Shown piece after piece: positions 25,101 through 37,335 of a stretch of DNA of 64,000 bases. This DNA comes from Malurus cyaneus samueli (Eukaryota > Chordata > Aves > Passeriformes > Maluridae). The DNA lies in NCBI GenBank assembly GCA_009741485.1, contig CM019216.1, positions 43,560,147 through 43,624,146 of the forward strand, written 5' to 3'. A model generated the notes under the pieces. That model saw nothing but the letters and a program-made list of their open reading frames with translations. It had not been told where the DNA came from and searched no databases. The position numbers and the translations under genes are program-made. Within the stretch, counting starts at the first letter, position 1. The number at the start of each line of letters is the position of its first letter.

Positions 25101-28100
25101 CATGGCTACAGTTTTTTCATCAGAGAAACAAAGATGAATATTTCCATCTTTTTTTTTAAGCTTATTTTGTGTTTGACTGAGAAATGACTGGGAAATTCTG
25201 TGGTTTAAACATGCAGCACCTACAGAGAGAGGAAGGAAGGTCTCCCAAGAAGCTGGAGTGAATTCAATCAGCCCACTTCAACAGCTGGAGAGAATACTTG
25301 CTCACAAGTTTCCAGGAGGTGGCATATGCATGTCTCCAAGTAATAACTCACAGGAAAGCACAATTTATCATTGAGGTGACTGCTCATCACAGATCCCAGA
25401 AAGATGAAAGGTTGCCTATTACTTTAGCACACCTTTACTCTACTTCTGCCACCTTGAAAAGCAGCAGTTGGCCAGTTGTCTTAGATACCAAAGTGCCAAA
25501 AGTGATTTTGGGCAGGGAATCCATTTGCACAGACATACCTGTGTTAGCACAGAATTAAACTTCTGAAGGACAGACCTTCAGAGGCAGAGCTGTCTCCAGC
25601 ATTTCCTCCTTACAGTGTGGTGTCTGTTGCAAATCCTCCTTGCAAACCGCAGGCTTTCCTGCATTCAAAACACAGGGAATCCATCAACACAAACTCCGTC
25701 TTTGGAGCAGACATCCAACTTCTAAGCTTAATCATCATTATTTTGCTTAGGTCCCATTCTGGATCTGTCCCATTACACTCATGCAAAAGCATTTCAAAAT
25801 TTTTTTCCATCAGAACAGTAACATATACTTCCCCTTTAAAATATGGCCAACAGAACATTTTAATATTTCAAGAATGAGAACAACACACATAACTGTGGGA
25901 AAGAAATTAAATCATGTTCTTGACATAACCCTTCAAGCCACCTAAGGCATTCCCTATGTCTGATTTGGAGTCAGGATGAGTGCTTTACACAGAAGTTTGT
26001 CTTGCACTTGAATATGTGTTATTTCATCAGCATTCTCTTCTACACTCTTTCTTTCTTTGCCAGAATGTGAGTGACTACATAAAGTGGAAGCAGTGAAGAA
26101 TCAAAGGCTCCTATCCTGCAGAAGCATTTGTAGCAAATGAGACTAAAATGCATGGCAAGGTCCAGGGGAGTTAAAGGATTTCTTGACATGAGGATCTAAC
26201 AACACACTTTAATTCAAACCTTTCAGAGGAGGAGGCTGACCCTTTCCTGGGAATGACATTGAAACAATTCTCACTTTGAGACCTTTTAAGATGCTTAAAC
26301 AAGAATTACATATATCAAAGTTCACCTTCCTTGTGGAAGGAAGTTAGGTGATAGGAAGCACCTATCAGAGCTGCTTCAGAAGCAAAGTGCCCATCTGCTC
26401 AGTGGGACCAGACCACGAGGTTGAACTGTTGAACTTATGTCAACATAAATCCTACTGAGTTGAGAGGAGTACACATCCTCATCCACCCACAGCTCTTGGG
26501 GGACCAGTCTCAAGTGTTTAAATCAGATGACCATTAAAATACAGCCATATACCCTATCTACATGAATGTGTGATTTGGTCTGCAGTACTCTTGCAGCTTA
26601 TATGATGTCATTTCATTTGTATAGAAATTATGATCTTTAAAATAGCTGACAATAACTGATAAACACAGTTTAAGGGTGGTGGAGATGCAGTTCTGGAAAT
26701 GTTTTGTGCTTGCAGCTTACTCGTTTCTGCCTCTACAAAATGTTGAGCTCTCTTTAAATCCTCTCACTTCATTCCTCCATGCAGTTCTCACAGACTGCCT
26801 GTCTCTGGGGCTGAATCAACACACTCAGCTCAGAGAACTTCCCTGTAAAATTTTGACACTGATGAGAGTGAAAAGATTGCATCCTGTAGTTTATGAAGAA
26901 GCTCCTAAATTCACCAGGCACTGTAGTCAGCAGTGGGCTAGGTTAAGATCCTACACTTTCTAAATTTGGAGAAAATGTATGTCTATTCAACGTTTAAATT
27001 CACACCTGAGATCTACTGAACATGTCTCAGGTGGACAAATAAGGACTATTTTCCTGTTGTTTGGGTTTTTTTCTGAAAGAATGAGAACATTGCAATGCTT
27101 TTTGTTAGACTACAGAGAACAATAAGAATATTTAAATCTCCAATAACTTTATAGTCCTTCAGGTTCCTCCTGGCCTATTGGCTAAATCATAAGAAAAGAC
27201 ATACCACAAAATAGATTTGGTTCACTGCACCTTGCAGAATAAAACTCAGCTTGCTGTGTGTAACTTAAATAGCATAGGCCCAGATTGCGCTCTGGAATTT
27301 GTGCTGGGGAACACTGATACTGTTTTGACAAAATTCCTAGAAACAGTCACTAAGATATGTGGTTAAGTGGTATTTTTGAGGCTTTTTCTTCTACATCACC
27401 TGCAAGTGCAGAGCTGAGCAGCACAGACCCCAACACTGACTTTAACAGGTCAGGAAAGGAGCATCTGAACCAGCCCATCTCCCTGGCAATCACTTCTGCT
27501 AGGACATGGAAAGTCACAAGGAGACATTAAAGTTGTGACACTGCTGAAGTCCTGTTAACTATCCCTCAGCTATAGAAACCTGCAGCAGAATTTGTGAGTT
27601 CATAACAACAGCAGCAAAGATTCTGAATAGCAGTGTGTTTAAGGGTTTTTTTTTGTTACATATTTTGAATAGCAACTTCTAAAATTCTCCTTGTTCTACT
27701 AAGTAGCAAAATATTAGAGATGCAGGATAACCTTTTGAGTCACAAAAGAAGTGACTCAGTTAAGGAAAACACTGTTGCAATGAGACTGACAGATATCCAG
27801 GGATGTAAAGATGAGATGCCCTGACTTGGTGATCATATTCCCACAGTGATCAGAGAAGCTGTTCCCTCAGCAGCCAAGTGAATCCCTGCTCATCACCACG
27901 GCTGCAGTCTTATCATGCAGAATGCCAGGATTCAGCCATGCTGCTCGTCATGGTAAAACCATGACACTGCTGGAGCAGATTTACTCTCTGTAATGATATG
28001 ACCAAGGCAAGAAATTTGTTTCAAATGTCAAAAAAACAGTATAAAAATCACTGGGCTTCTCTTACTTTCAAAGGGACTTTTTGTTGCTATGGCTTACAGC

Positions 28101-29999
28101 ACTGGAATAGCAGATCATACAAATACATGTTATGCAGGAATATATGCAGTAGATTTTGTCCCTGGAAAAGGCAACAGAAAATCATAAAAAATTCTATCCT
28201 TAACTGAGAGGGTTTTGCTCTGTTTCTTGTGGAAACTATTTTGCAGCTGCTGACCATTTGTCTGAATTAACAACAGACCTTTTTTTCTTTTTGGTCTGAC
28301 AGATTGTGTATGCTGGACTGCTCCATAGGATTTTTTCCTATGCATCGTGGCAGTGCATGTGCACTTTAAATTTTTGGAGGGGGAGGGGGAAAGCCATTCA
28401 GATACCACTCGCTGAATACTGTATTAAAAGAATTTTGAAGATTTCCAGCATTACATAACAATTATAAACCAGCTCGACTGACTGCAAATTTTATTTTGCA
28501 TTTAACTGCTTCATGAACATCCCAAGGAAATAACTGGCAGCCTGTGGAGTGTCAGATTAAATGACTGGTATTTAAGCTTTAAAAATGGTCATTAGACTTC
28601 CCTATTAGCCTTTTCTGTTAGTTCAGCTGCACCAGTCCTAGTAGCACAGGGAATCCTGGAGTAGGCAAGTTGCCATAGTATCATATTTAGCAAGATAACA
28701 ATTAAATCTGCTGTAAGTAAGAGATTCTACTCATTGACACAGTACTGAGAGTGAAGGATGGAGCAGAGGTCCCGATATTGGTGAGTCAGAAGAAGTGGAC
28801 ATTTTTATTTGTATGTGGAGCAGATAAAGAATTTGTTACACTACCACCCTACCACCCTGACTCATCCCCAGGATATATCAGTGGCAGGCTCCTTATCTGT
28901 AGTGGTCAGAACAAAAAACTGTATTCAGTATTGAATTTATGTGCTGAAGTGAAACAAGCAGTCCATTTCACACGTCTCACAATGGCACAGATACTACAGT
29001 GCACAAATGCTTCTACCAAAGCTCTAACTTCTGTAAAATAGCACAGAACATTACTCACAGGCTTTGCTCAGATCTATATTGCAGTGTTCACTTGCACAGA
29101 CCCCTCGTCTCCTTGGTCTTCCTATCATTCCCATTCTTTTGCATGCAGTCATTGGCAGAGCTGTTAGAAAATGTTGTTAGCAAAGACACTTGTACCCTGC
29201 ATGTTTTACTGTGCCTTTTTTAATAGCTCAGCCTGGGTTCCAGTCTGTGTCCCACACCATTTTGTTCAGCACACAAAAGAGTGCAAGGCAGCAGAGACTT
29301 GGCTTTAGAATTCTGACCCAAAACAAGGAGTAGGACATTAAGACAAAACACTTAGTTGACTTCTGTTAGAGGATGAATTCTGCTTACTCTTGTTCAGAGC
29401 TGAAAAAAAAAACACATCCAGTTTTTCTCTAAATGCTTTTGTCAGTATCAAAAAGTGACAATCTTTAGTAGGGCCTCACCTGGCCAGAGAATGAGGAATG
29501 TGGAACAAGTTTACACCTATGTGCAGCAGACCTCATGGCTACAGCCTCACCTCTGATTTACATTTGCTGTCTTCATTTTTCCCTTTTTCTTTCCATTCCC
29601 TGCTCTTTTAGGCTGGTCTCTAGATTCGTTTCCTCATGCTGATACTTTCCCCTTTCACTACACCATTTTCCCATCTCAAGGTGCCAGCAATCCTAATAGT
29701 GACAATATATTTAGTACATAGAAAATATTCTTGTGCTTTCTGACATCAAACTAAGTGACCCTGTAAAACATCCAAGGGTTCTCCCTCACATGTGGCAGGG
29801 GATTAAAGTCGGATGGTTGAAAGATGCATGATGCTCTCTCATCTCTCTCATCTGTCTCATCCTTTCATAGAGGAAAGGAGTGCTGCCCTCACAGGGATAC
29901 CTGGGCAACTCTTGCAGCAGACCTGGAGTGTTTATAGCCAATTTATTAAAGCAAACTAATTTCAAGGCCTGTTTCATGAGTACTTCAGAGAACCCTGCA
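19114..29999. other. Intergenic DNA, no gene recognised
   Basis: Nearly 11 kb of AT-rich sequence with T-runs near 22.18 and 22.92 kb. Open frames reach about 107 codons (24570-24893), with no recognisable domain and no supporting splice or poly-A context. An AT-rich cluster with homeodomain-type TAATTA words lies near 23.95 kb. Parts could be conserved non-coding elements of the MARCKS regulatory domain, which needs alignment to judge. Confidence 0.6.
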
Positions 30000-32900
30000 A
30001 AAGGGAGATGGGCAGATGCTGAGCAGGTGAGGCTGTTGCTTTGGCCATCCCATTTATAACCCCTCACTGTGTACATGCTAAAATCCTCAGTTCAATATTT
30101 TGGAAAAGATGCACTCCAGCACCAGTCCCACATGCAGGTGAAAGGCAGCAGAATAACACCTCTCTGTGTGCTTTATGATATGGCATAGGTAGTACCAACG
30201 ATGGCATGAGGAGTGGGTACACATTGCAAAATGAGGGGATGGTGGCATTTCCAGCCCGTAAATCATGTCTTACATAAAAGCATGCAAGAGCTCTATGTCT
30301 GTGTGGAAGCTTGAACTGCACAAACAAACAACTAGGAGGAGACAGGACACAGAGAGCCACATCCTGCCCATATGGGAAAACATGCTGGAACCCAGAAGAG
30401 AGGTGTGGTTGCCTCATGCCAGCTCCACGAACCGTTCTGCTGGGGCAGCAAAATGTTTCAAAGCAGGAAATTCAGATCCAGCCTCGGAGGTCTCAGCAGG
30501 CAACTGTAAAGCGTGCTCCGTGGAGCCACTTCCCTCTGCTCCTTTGATGAAAAGTGAGCAGCTTGTGCCCCTGGCTGAGATGTGTTTCTGGCAGTAGCAT
30601 ATGCATTTGATAAAAACTGCTCTACCCTTCAAGAGGGGAGAAAGGGCTTTTTCCCCACCAGGGAAATTAACACAATGTTTGTTTCTCTCCCTGTTGGGAT
30701 GAGCACAGAACTTTTCTAGATCTTTAAGGAAGGAAATAAAAATATCTCCTCTGCTCAAAACAGGTAAAAGTTAATAGTTGGGACACTCATTTAGAATTCT
30801 ACCTTGGGTATCACTGCTCCCAGTACATATAGAACTTAAACCCTAGGTTATGTACACCCCATCAGAGACATGTCAAAAGATGTAACTTGTTGGTCAAAGC
30901 TCAAGGGAGGGAGGAAATGAGAGAAGTGAGATTTAATACTTAAAGATCCCAAAAAGAGACATATGAAAAAGATGAAAAGCATGGCAAAATGGCACTTTAT
31001 AGCTCCCTCCCATTGTTTTGTCTCCTTCCCTCAGGACAGAGTCTGGCACAGCGACTCTGAGCGCCTGACAGGGTGTTCTGCAGGAATACAGATAATTGCT
31101 TAGACATGAGCTGCCTCATTTTTGAGGCTGAGCAGGGAACACTTCTGAGCCCACGTGCGTTAAACTGCTGCACGTATTTCTGCAAGTCGGCAAGCCAAGG
31201 TGGCTGAGCTCGTCACATTCCTGAGCACCAAAAAATTCTGAGCAGAATCCCAAGGGGCCTGCCAGGCTATCTCCTTACAGAGTGAAAGAGTTGTCAAAGC
31301 AAACCAGTCCCTGTGTCACCAGTGACTCCAACAACCCTTCAGTAAACTAAATGACAAAACCAAGACATGACTTTAAGGCTGCAAACACGGTTTCAGAAGC
31401 CTGTGCCAGGGAGCCAGATGTTGCAGGAAAAACATCTGGAATTTTTGATTTCCTTTAAGAATGAGTGGGAGGAGAATTGTGATGTGGTTTGAAAAATAGG
31501 CTGCTGCATAGTTCTTGGATTAATGACAAAATTATCTCTTTTAAAACACTGTGAAACGTAAGAATTTTAACTCATTTAGGATGGCTTAGTAGTAAAAAAA
31601 ATATACATGGTAGAGAAATACGGAAAATTCTGAAAAGTTTCCAAATGTGACATACCTCAAACACAGAACCTGAAAGACTTTCAAAAGGGTATTTAAAAAA
31701 GAAAACTTTCCTTTCTAAGCATAAGGAAAGAGCATGCTTTCACAGAGAGGAATGGGGAAAGAGAGGAAGGGAAAATGGGGACAATTCAAAGAAAGCAGCC
31801 CACTACAGTTGGAAACAAACTTTAATGCATACTTTGGGTGTCCCCTTGATGCTGGTTCTGAAGGTGTAAATCAGGACTAGGTCTGGCCAGGGTGCATTTT
31901 TCTGCTCTAAGACATTTTTTTTTTTTAGATCTGCAAAACACCCTATTATGTGCACACCAGGACAAAACGGAGACCTCTGCAGAGAAAGGCAGTAAACATT
32001 TCCTCTCCACCCTTGCATAAAGCTGGTGTCAATGAAAGCGTGTGTGCTGTGGGGAAAGGCAGCAAAAAAGCAACCCGGAGTTTCCTGTGGTGCTCCCACC
32101 ACCCTGGGCTCTTCTGAGGGAAGGAGGTTGCCCCACTGACAGCTAGTAGTCCCAGACTGTCTAAAACAAGTACTAGGGATCAGATTTCAAAAATGTCATG
32201 ACTTGTGAATTATGTCACTGGGAGCTCCACTTTGAACATAGAAAGTTTTATAAGGTATGGTAAAAAATCGGTTTCTTTGGAACTCCATTTCTGTATCAAA
32301 AATCATTGAATATTATCAGTTTAATTTTTTTGTGCTTTAGCAAAAATAAACCGTCCAGATCCACAAGCCTGTCCTGAAAAAACAGTCTCACAGAGCAGGG
32401 AGGGAAGCCCAGATGGAAACAAGTAATTCTGCCTTTAAAGGAGAGTTACAAGGCATGCAGCCACACACAGAACAGCCGGCCGAAAACAAGCCACGGGCTC
32501 CCTGCCTGCGCCCTGAGAGCTGCCCATCCTGCTCCAGGAGTGCCGAAGAAGCCCTGTGGAAAAAAAAAAAAAACAAAACAGAGCCTTTAAGCCAGTAATT
32601 ACTCTGTAATCATGTTTGTATGTAAGGGAGCTGGCTCCGGTAACAAAGTAGTCACAGTTGTAGCACGACCTAACTTTTGAATTTTAATAATATTCTTTCA
32701 CTGTGGCCTGTTACATCATCCACGTGTTCTGTATGCTAACTTCAAAGAACTACACGGAATAGAAAGTAGTAGCTTCAAGTAACCTTTTCAACTGTGAGAA
32801 AAATGCCTTCCTTCAAGAAATTAGCTATAGCACATTTTGTGTTTCTAAACGGTTTCCACTTCTTCCACCTACTTGGTGCAGTTAATTTTCAGTGAAACAT

Positions 32901-35900
32901 GTCTTTCCCACCACACTGAAATGCAAATCATCTTTTTAATAAGAATCACATTTCTTTAGCAGTGAGTATCTACTGTATTTTTCTAGTATTCTGGGAGCAG
33001 CTCTCCTTGCTGTGGCCAAAATGTTTTTTTCTCTTACAAACCTTTTTCTCAGAAATTTAACTAAACACATTTTTTAATTTAATTGTGCTTTCCAATTTTT
33101 GGTTCTAGTATCTGCCCCAGGCACTGCCCCATCTAGCATTTGTCTGGGGAGAACTCGTTCTTTTCCAAGGTTTTGAAACTCATCTCTGTGTCTGAAGGTG
33201 CAGACAAGAATCTAGACAGATTTGTTGTGCCCTACATCCTGAGAAAGATGATGGTGATGAAATTTGTTAGTGATGCAAAGTCAGGGACAAGTACAAAACA
33301 GGAGAGGATGAACTAATAACAGTGTAGTTTTGAGAACTAAATAAAACAAGACCCATACAAACAACACTAGGTGCAAGCCATGGATTTAAGAGCAAGTAAC
33401 ACACTGTAAATTGCAAGATTACCTTGTGAAAATACTAAATGAGGGAGAGAACTGGAGAATAGTCTCTAAACATAAGGTTTCTGAAGAGCTGCCATTGACC
33501 AAGCTGCTGTGAACAAGAAAATTATGAATATTATTATGCATGCCAACAGTCAGAAAAATGCTCATATCAGTGCACAGATGGTCCACTGGCACTCTATACA
33601 CAGTTCAGGTCAGATTTGTTCCTGAGAAGGGCATGATGGTGAGAACTGGCTGCATGAACAGACAGAAGACGAGAAAGCACATCTGCCAAAAGGGCCTGAA
33701 AGGTTTGCCTTGCTTAGTCCAGTGAAAGAAGATTGAGAGTGATGGTGGCTTATTTCTAAAAGCATAGCAAATAGAAGAGATAAATTATTACGCAATTTAA
33801 AAACAACATTGTCACAAAATCCAATGGATTAACAGTGTCTGATAAGAAATTCAAGCAAAAGTTATGATTCCAACCACAGGCAGCCTGAGCTTCCTAAGAG
33901 TCTCCCAAAGAGGGTTTCAGAAGCAAAATGTCCTAACATATTTTTTTTAATGGAATTTGGATAGTTTCTGGAACGAATCACTTAATGCCATTTCTGACTT
34001 TTTGCCACTGCAGAAGAAGACCTCACTGCATGGACCTTTGGAACATCTCTCATGATATAATTCAGTTACTGAAAAAAATGAGTATGATCCAGATTCTTTC
34101 TTGTGATCAGTGTAATTCTTTTAATTTCACTAAATCTGAGCCTCTCTATGGCCATTGATATCGTAGCCTTTTCTATCAATTGTCTCCATCTGTATTTTTA
34201 TAACAAATATACTTTTAGAAGAAACAATTGGTCTTAGTTAAAATCTTTTTATAAACCTTGCCTGTTACATTATAGTTCAGATAAAACTGTTTCAGTAGCT
34301 TAAAGAAGAGAAAGCTTTAGCAGACCATTTTGAATACTGGTTTATTGCACCCAGAAAGATGGGGTTGTCTGATGTGTAAACACAAAGCAGCTACATCCTA
34401 CCTGAAAAAAAAAAGAAAAGAAAAGAAAAATGATGCTGCATTTAGTTTTAGTTGCTTAGACAGTGCAGACAGGACCTAGCTGTCTCCTCGGATAGTGTCT
34501 GTGCTTAAAGAGCAGAAATCTAGACGACAAACTCCTAGCGAATAAAATTCAATGTCAAAAAAAAAGGTATTCTTGAAGCAACCCCTGTCCTGCCCTCGCT
34601 GGAGCATGGATTCTGGCAGCACAGCACGTTCCCAGCAGAGCTGGGGCAGCCCTGGGTGTGTCTCTGCCTGCTGCTGATCAGGGGTCCAGCCTGCAACAGT
34701 GAGATGTGGGAACTGCTGCTGAACTCATTCGTGTTTGCTTGTGGAAGTACAGATGTAGCAACCAACCCAAAGCAAACCCTCCTCTCCAGCGTGGGCACAA
34801 CCCGAGCAGCTGCTGGGTAAGAATTACCCCTCCCTTTGCACCTAACGTGAAGGAGGAGTGTTTGTATTTTCACACAGTTACATTATATAGGGTGAGCAAA
34901 CACCATCACCTGACAGCAGCTGAAAAAGGGAGGGGATGTCCCAGCCTTACAGCCAGGCAGACTCCTGTCCCTTTCCTTGGGCTGGCTTTGCTGCCCACTG
35001 GTCCTTTCTGTCAGATGACCTGACTGTGCTGAGAAGCTAATCTATCAAAAATACATAGTTTGACACAGCAGGGACTAAGAGAGGCAGAAAGAAAAAAAGG
35101 ATGAAGTTGAGAGGAAAAATAACAAGCATGATTCTTATTTCAGCAGGAATGAGCAAAATGCTACACACCTCATCTGAAGGTAGAACCATGGCCTTCAAGA
35201 CACTGCCTGCACCCTGAATCATGAGAGGGTGCCAAAGGTCCTGGTAGGTTTTTAATTCCGATAACTCTTACTTAGGAAAGTCCCAAAAGCCTTTGCCACT
35301 TGATAATAACAAGGTTAGTGACCAGTCAGTTGCAACAGCTTAGATATAAAACAGATCTGTAAAATAAATGATCTGTCTATATTCAGGTCACCACTTCCAT
35401 AAGCTTTGATGCTACTGCTGCTCCTTTGATCCAAGGGTCTGTGCATTTGTAGGTGTTTCCAGCTGGGAAGACAAACTGCTGGTAATCTGTGGTTTTCTTT
35501 GATGCAACCTTGTTTAGAAGACATTCACAATATTCTGCTTCTGTCAGTATGGAAAATCTGCCAGATCAGAACATGATGGTGCTGTCTCATGATGCTTTTA
35601 GCCAGAGCCTTACCCTAAGTACTCATTTTTGCCCCATTTCCCCCCACCTTACCTCTCTCTCATGCCTTGCTGCCCTCTGCTTCTCCAAACTGTTATTCCC
35701 ACAGACACACCCCAGAAAAGACTCCCCAGAGCATCCCCATGTCATTTGAACTCCTAAGCAGCTTTTCATTTCCTTTCATTTGGAACAGAAATTATGGGCT
35801 TAACTGACTCTTGGAGATCCTTTAAGCAATGATTAAACCTTCTGACACTTCAGGATATATTTCTGAAAACAGTAGTGTGATCTCAGATAAAAATGTCCTT

Positions 35901-37254
35901 TTGCCATTTGCATGCAGGGGGAGTGGTGACTGATTTTGAATTTTTTGTGAAAGTGAGGGGAAGCCTTTTGACATCCTGAGATTTCCTGGTTCATACTCAG
36001 TAGCATATTTGTGGCAATGTGCTCCTGTAACACTTTGGACACCTGGGTGCTTGTTAAAGGGAAAGCTTTTAAGAAACTCTAAAGGTTGTTGTGCTCACAG
36101 AAAACAGAACTAAAGTAAATCTGTTATTCATTAATGTTTATGCCAGCAATGACATGAGTACTGAAATTTTTGACATTTCCATTTTAAAGTCCTTACTGTT
36201 TTCCCACAGGACTATTTCTATTAACACTAAACATATGGAAAACTGTCTTTAACCAAATCTGAGAATTGAATTCCATTTTTCAGCCTAGTAATAACTCTTC
36301 CGCCAATCCTGTTTACCTGCAAACTCACCTCAAATCACATTATAGTTTCTATCCTGCCCTCTCCTGCCAAAAGCTTGTATTTCTCCATACATTTAGTAAC
36401 TCCATCTCTCTGACTTGGCATCCTGGACTATCAAATCATGCTGATGTCAATAAGTTCTCCAAAATAGTTATAATAGGACTTTTTCTACAGCAGTTATCTT
36501 CACAGAAAGCTTCAGCCAACAAGAAAAGGCCAAAGGGGCTTGGGAGGATCTATGTTCCTAGGATTATGTTTCTATGGACATAAGGCCGTAGAAAAAGGAT
36601 GTAAAGAATCCTAAGCAGTAGGATTAAGATAAGCAGCAGGAAAAAGATAATTTTTTAACCCTGCAATAAAATGTTTATAGTTTCTTGGAAAGCCAAGTGG
36701 ATCAGTGGTTGCTCCCCTGTTTACTCTCAAGCAAGGTGTAGCAGCAATGAGATCATCTCACACGGGCTGATTCCCCCAAGGGGTGGCAAACATTGACCCT
36801 CATCAGAGAGATGCCTCCATGTCAGTTCCTGGGACAATTAGGCTCTGAATACAGCACTAATAAAATTAGTTTAGGAGAAAATTAACTGCCTCACATGAAG
36901 ATTCATGTTCACTGGTTAGCAGAGAAAGAAACTTACAAATCTGCTCAATAGGAGCTCACACATGGGACAGTTTTGCCCCAAATCCCACATTTCTGAGTGT
37001 TTTACAGATTCTTAGCCTTGAGCTTCATCCAGGGCACATGAAAGACTGGAATTAACAACCCTGCACTCTTCTTTATCAAATATGAAGTGCATTAAAATGG
37101 GGGTATATTGCCTATCTTAGCCCAGGGGACAGAGAAGCGTAGAAGAAACTTATGCCTGTTTTTATTGTAGCTCCTCAAACATAGGGCTGTGCAGCGGAGA
37201 TGGGGGAATGTTTCTAACTCCTGTTAAAACTGCAGCCATTGAAGAAAAAAGAAA
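30000..37254. other. Intergenic DNA, no gene recognised
   Basis: About 7.3 kb of mostly AT-rich sequence with somewhat GC-richer parts near 30.3-30.6 and 34.6-35.0 kb. Overlapping open frames of 105 to 117 codons on both strands in those parts look like composition effects. A 13-A run interrupted by C occurs near 32.56 kb and an AAAAG-rich stretch near 34.41 kb. No gene or transposon was recognised. Confidence 0.6.
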
Positions 37255-37335
37255 GAAAAAGAAAAAGAAAAAGAAAAAGAAAAAGAAAAAGAAAAAGAAA
37301 AAGAAAAAGAAAAAGAAAAAGAAAAAGAAAAAGAA
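37255..37335. repeat. Hexanucleotide microsatellite (GAAAAA)n, about 13.5 units
   Basis: G recurs every six bases from 37255 with five A between, breaking at 37334-37336. It is flanked by less regular A/G sequence from 37241 to about 37358. All purines lie on the plus strand. The lysine or phenylalanine frames across it are artefacts. The copy number is likely polymorphic. Confidence 0.97.

Noticed and set aside
26325..26367. Two adjacent short hairpins (CCTTCC/GGAAGG and TGATAGG/CCTATCA)
   Set aside because: Arms of six and seven bases are common by chance, and there is no other sign of an RNA gene.
27947..27965. 8-bp inverted repeat GTCATGGT / ACCATGAC
   Set aside because: Arms of eight bases with a short spacer are expected several times by chance in a window of this size.
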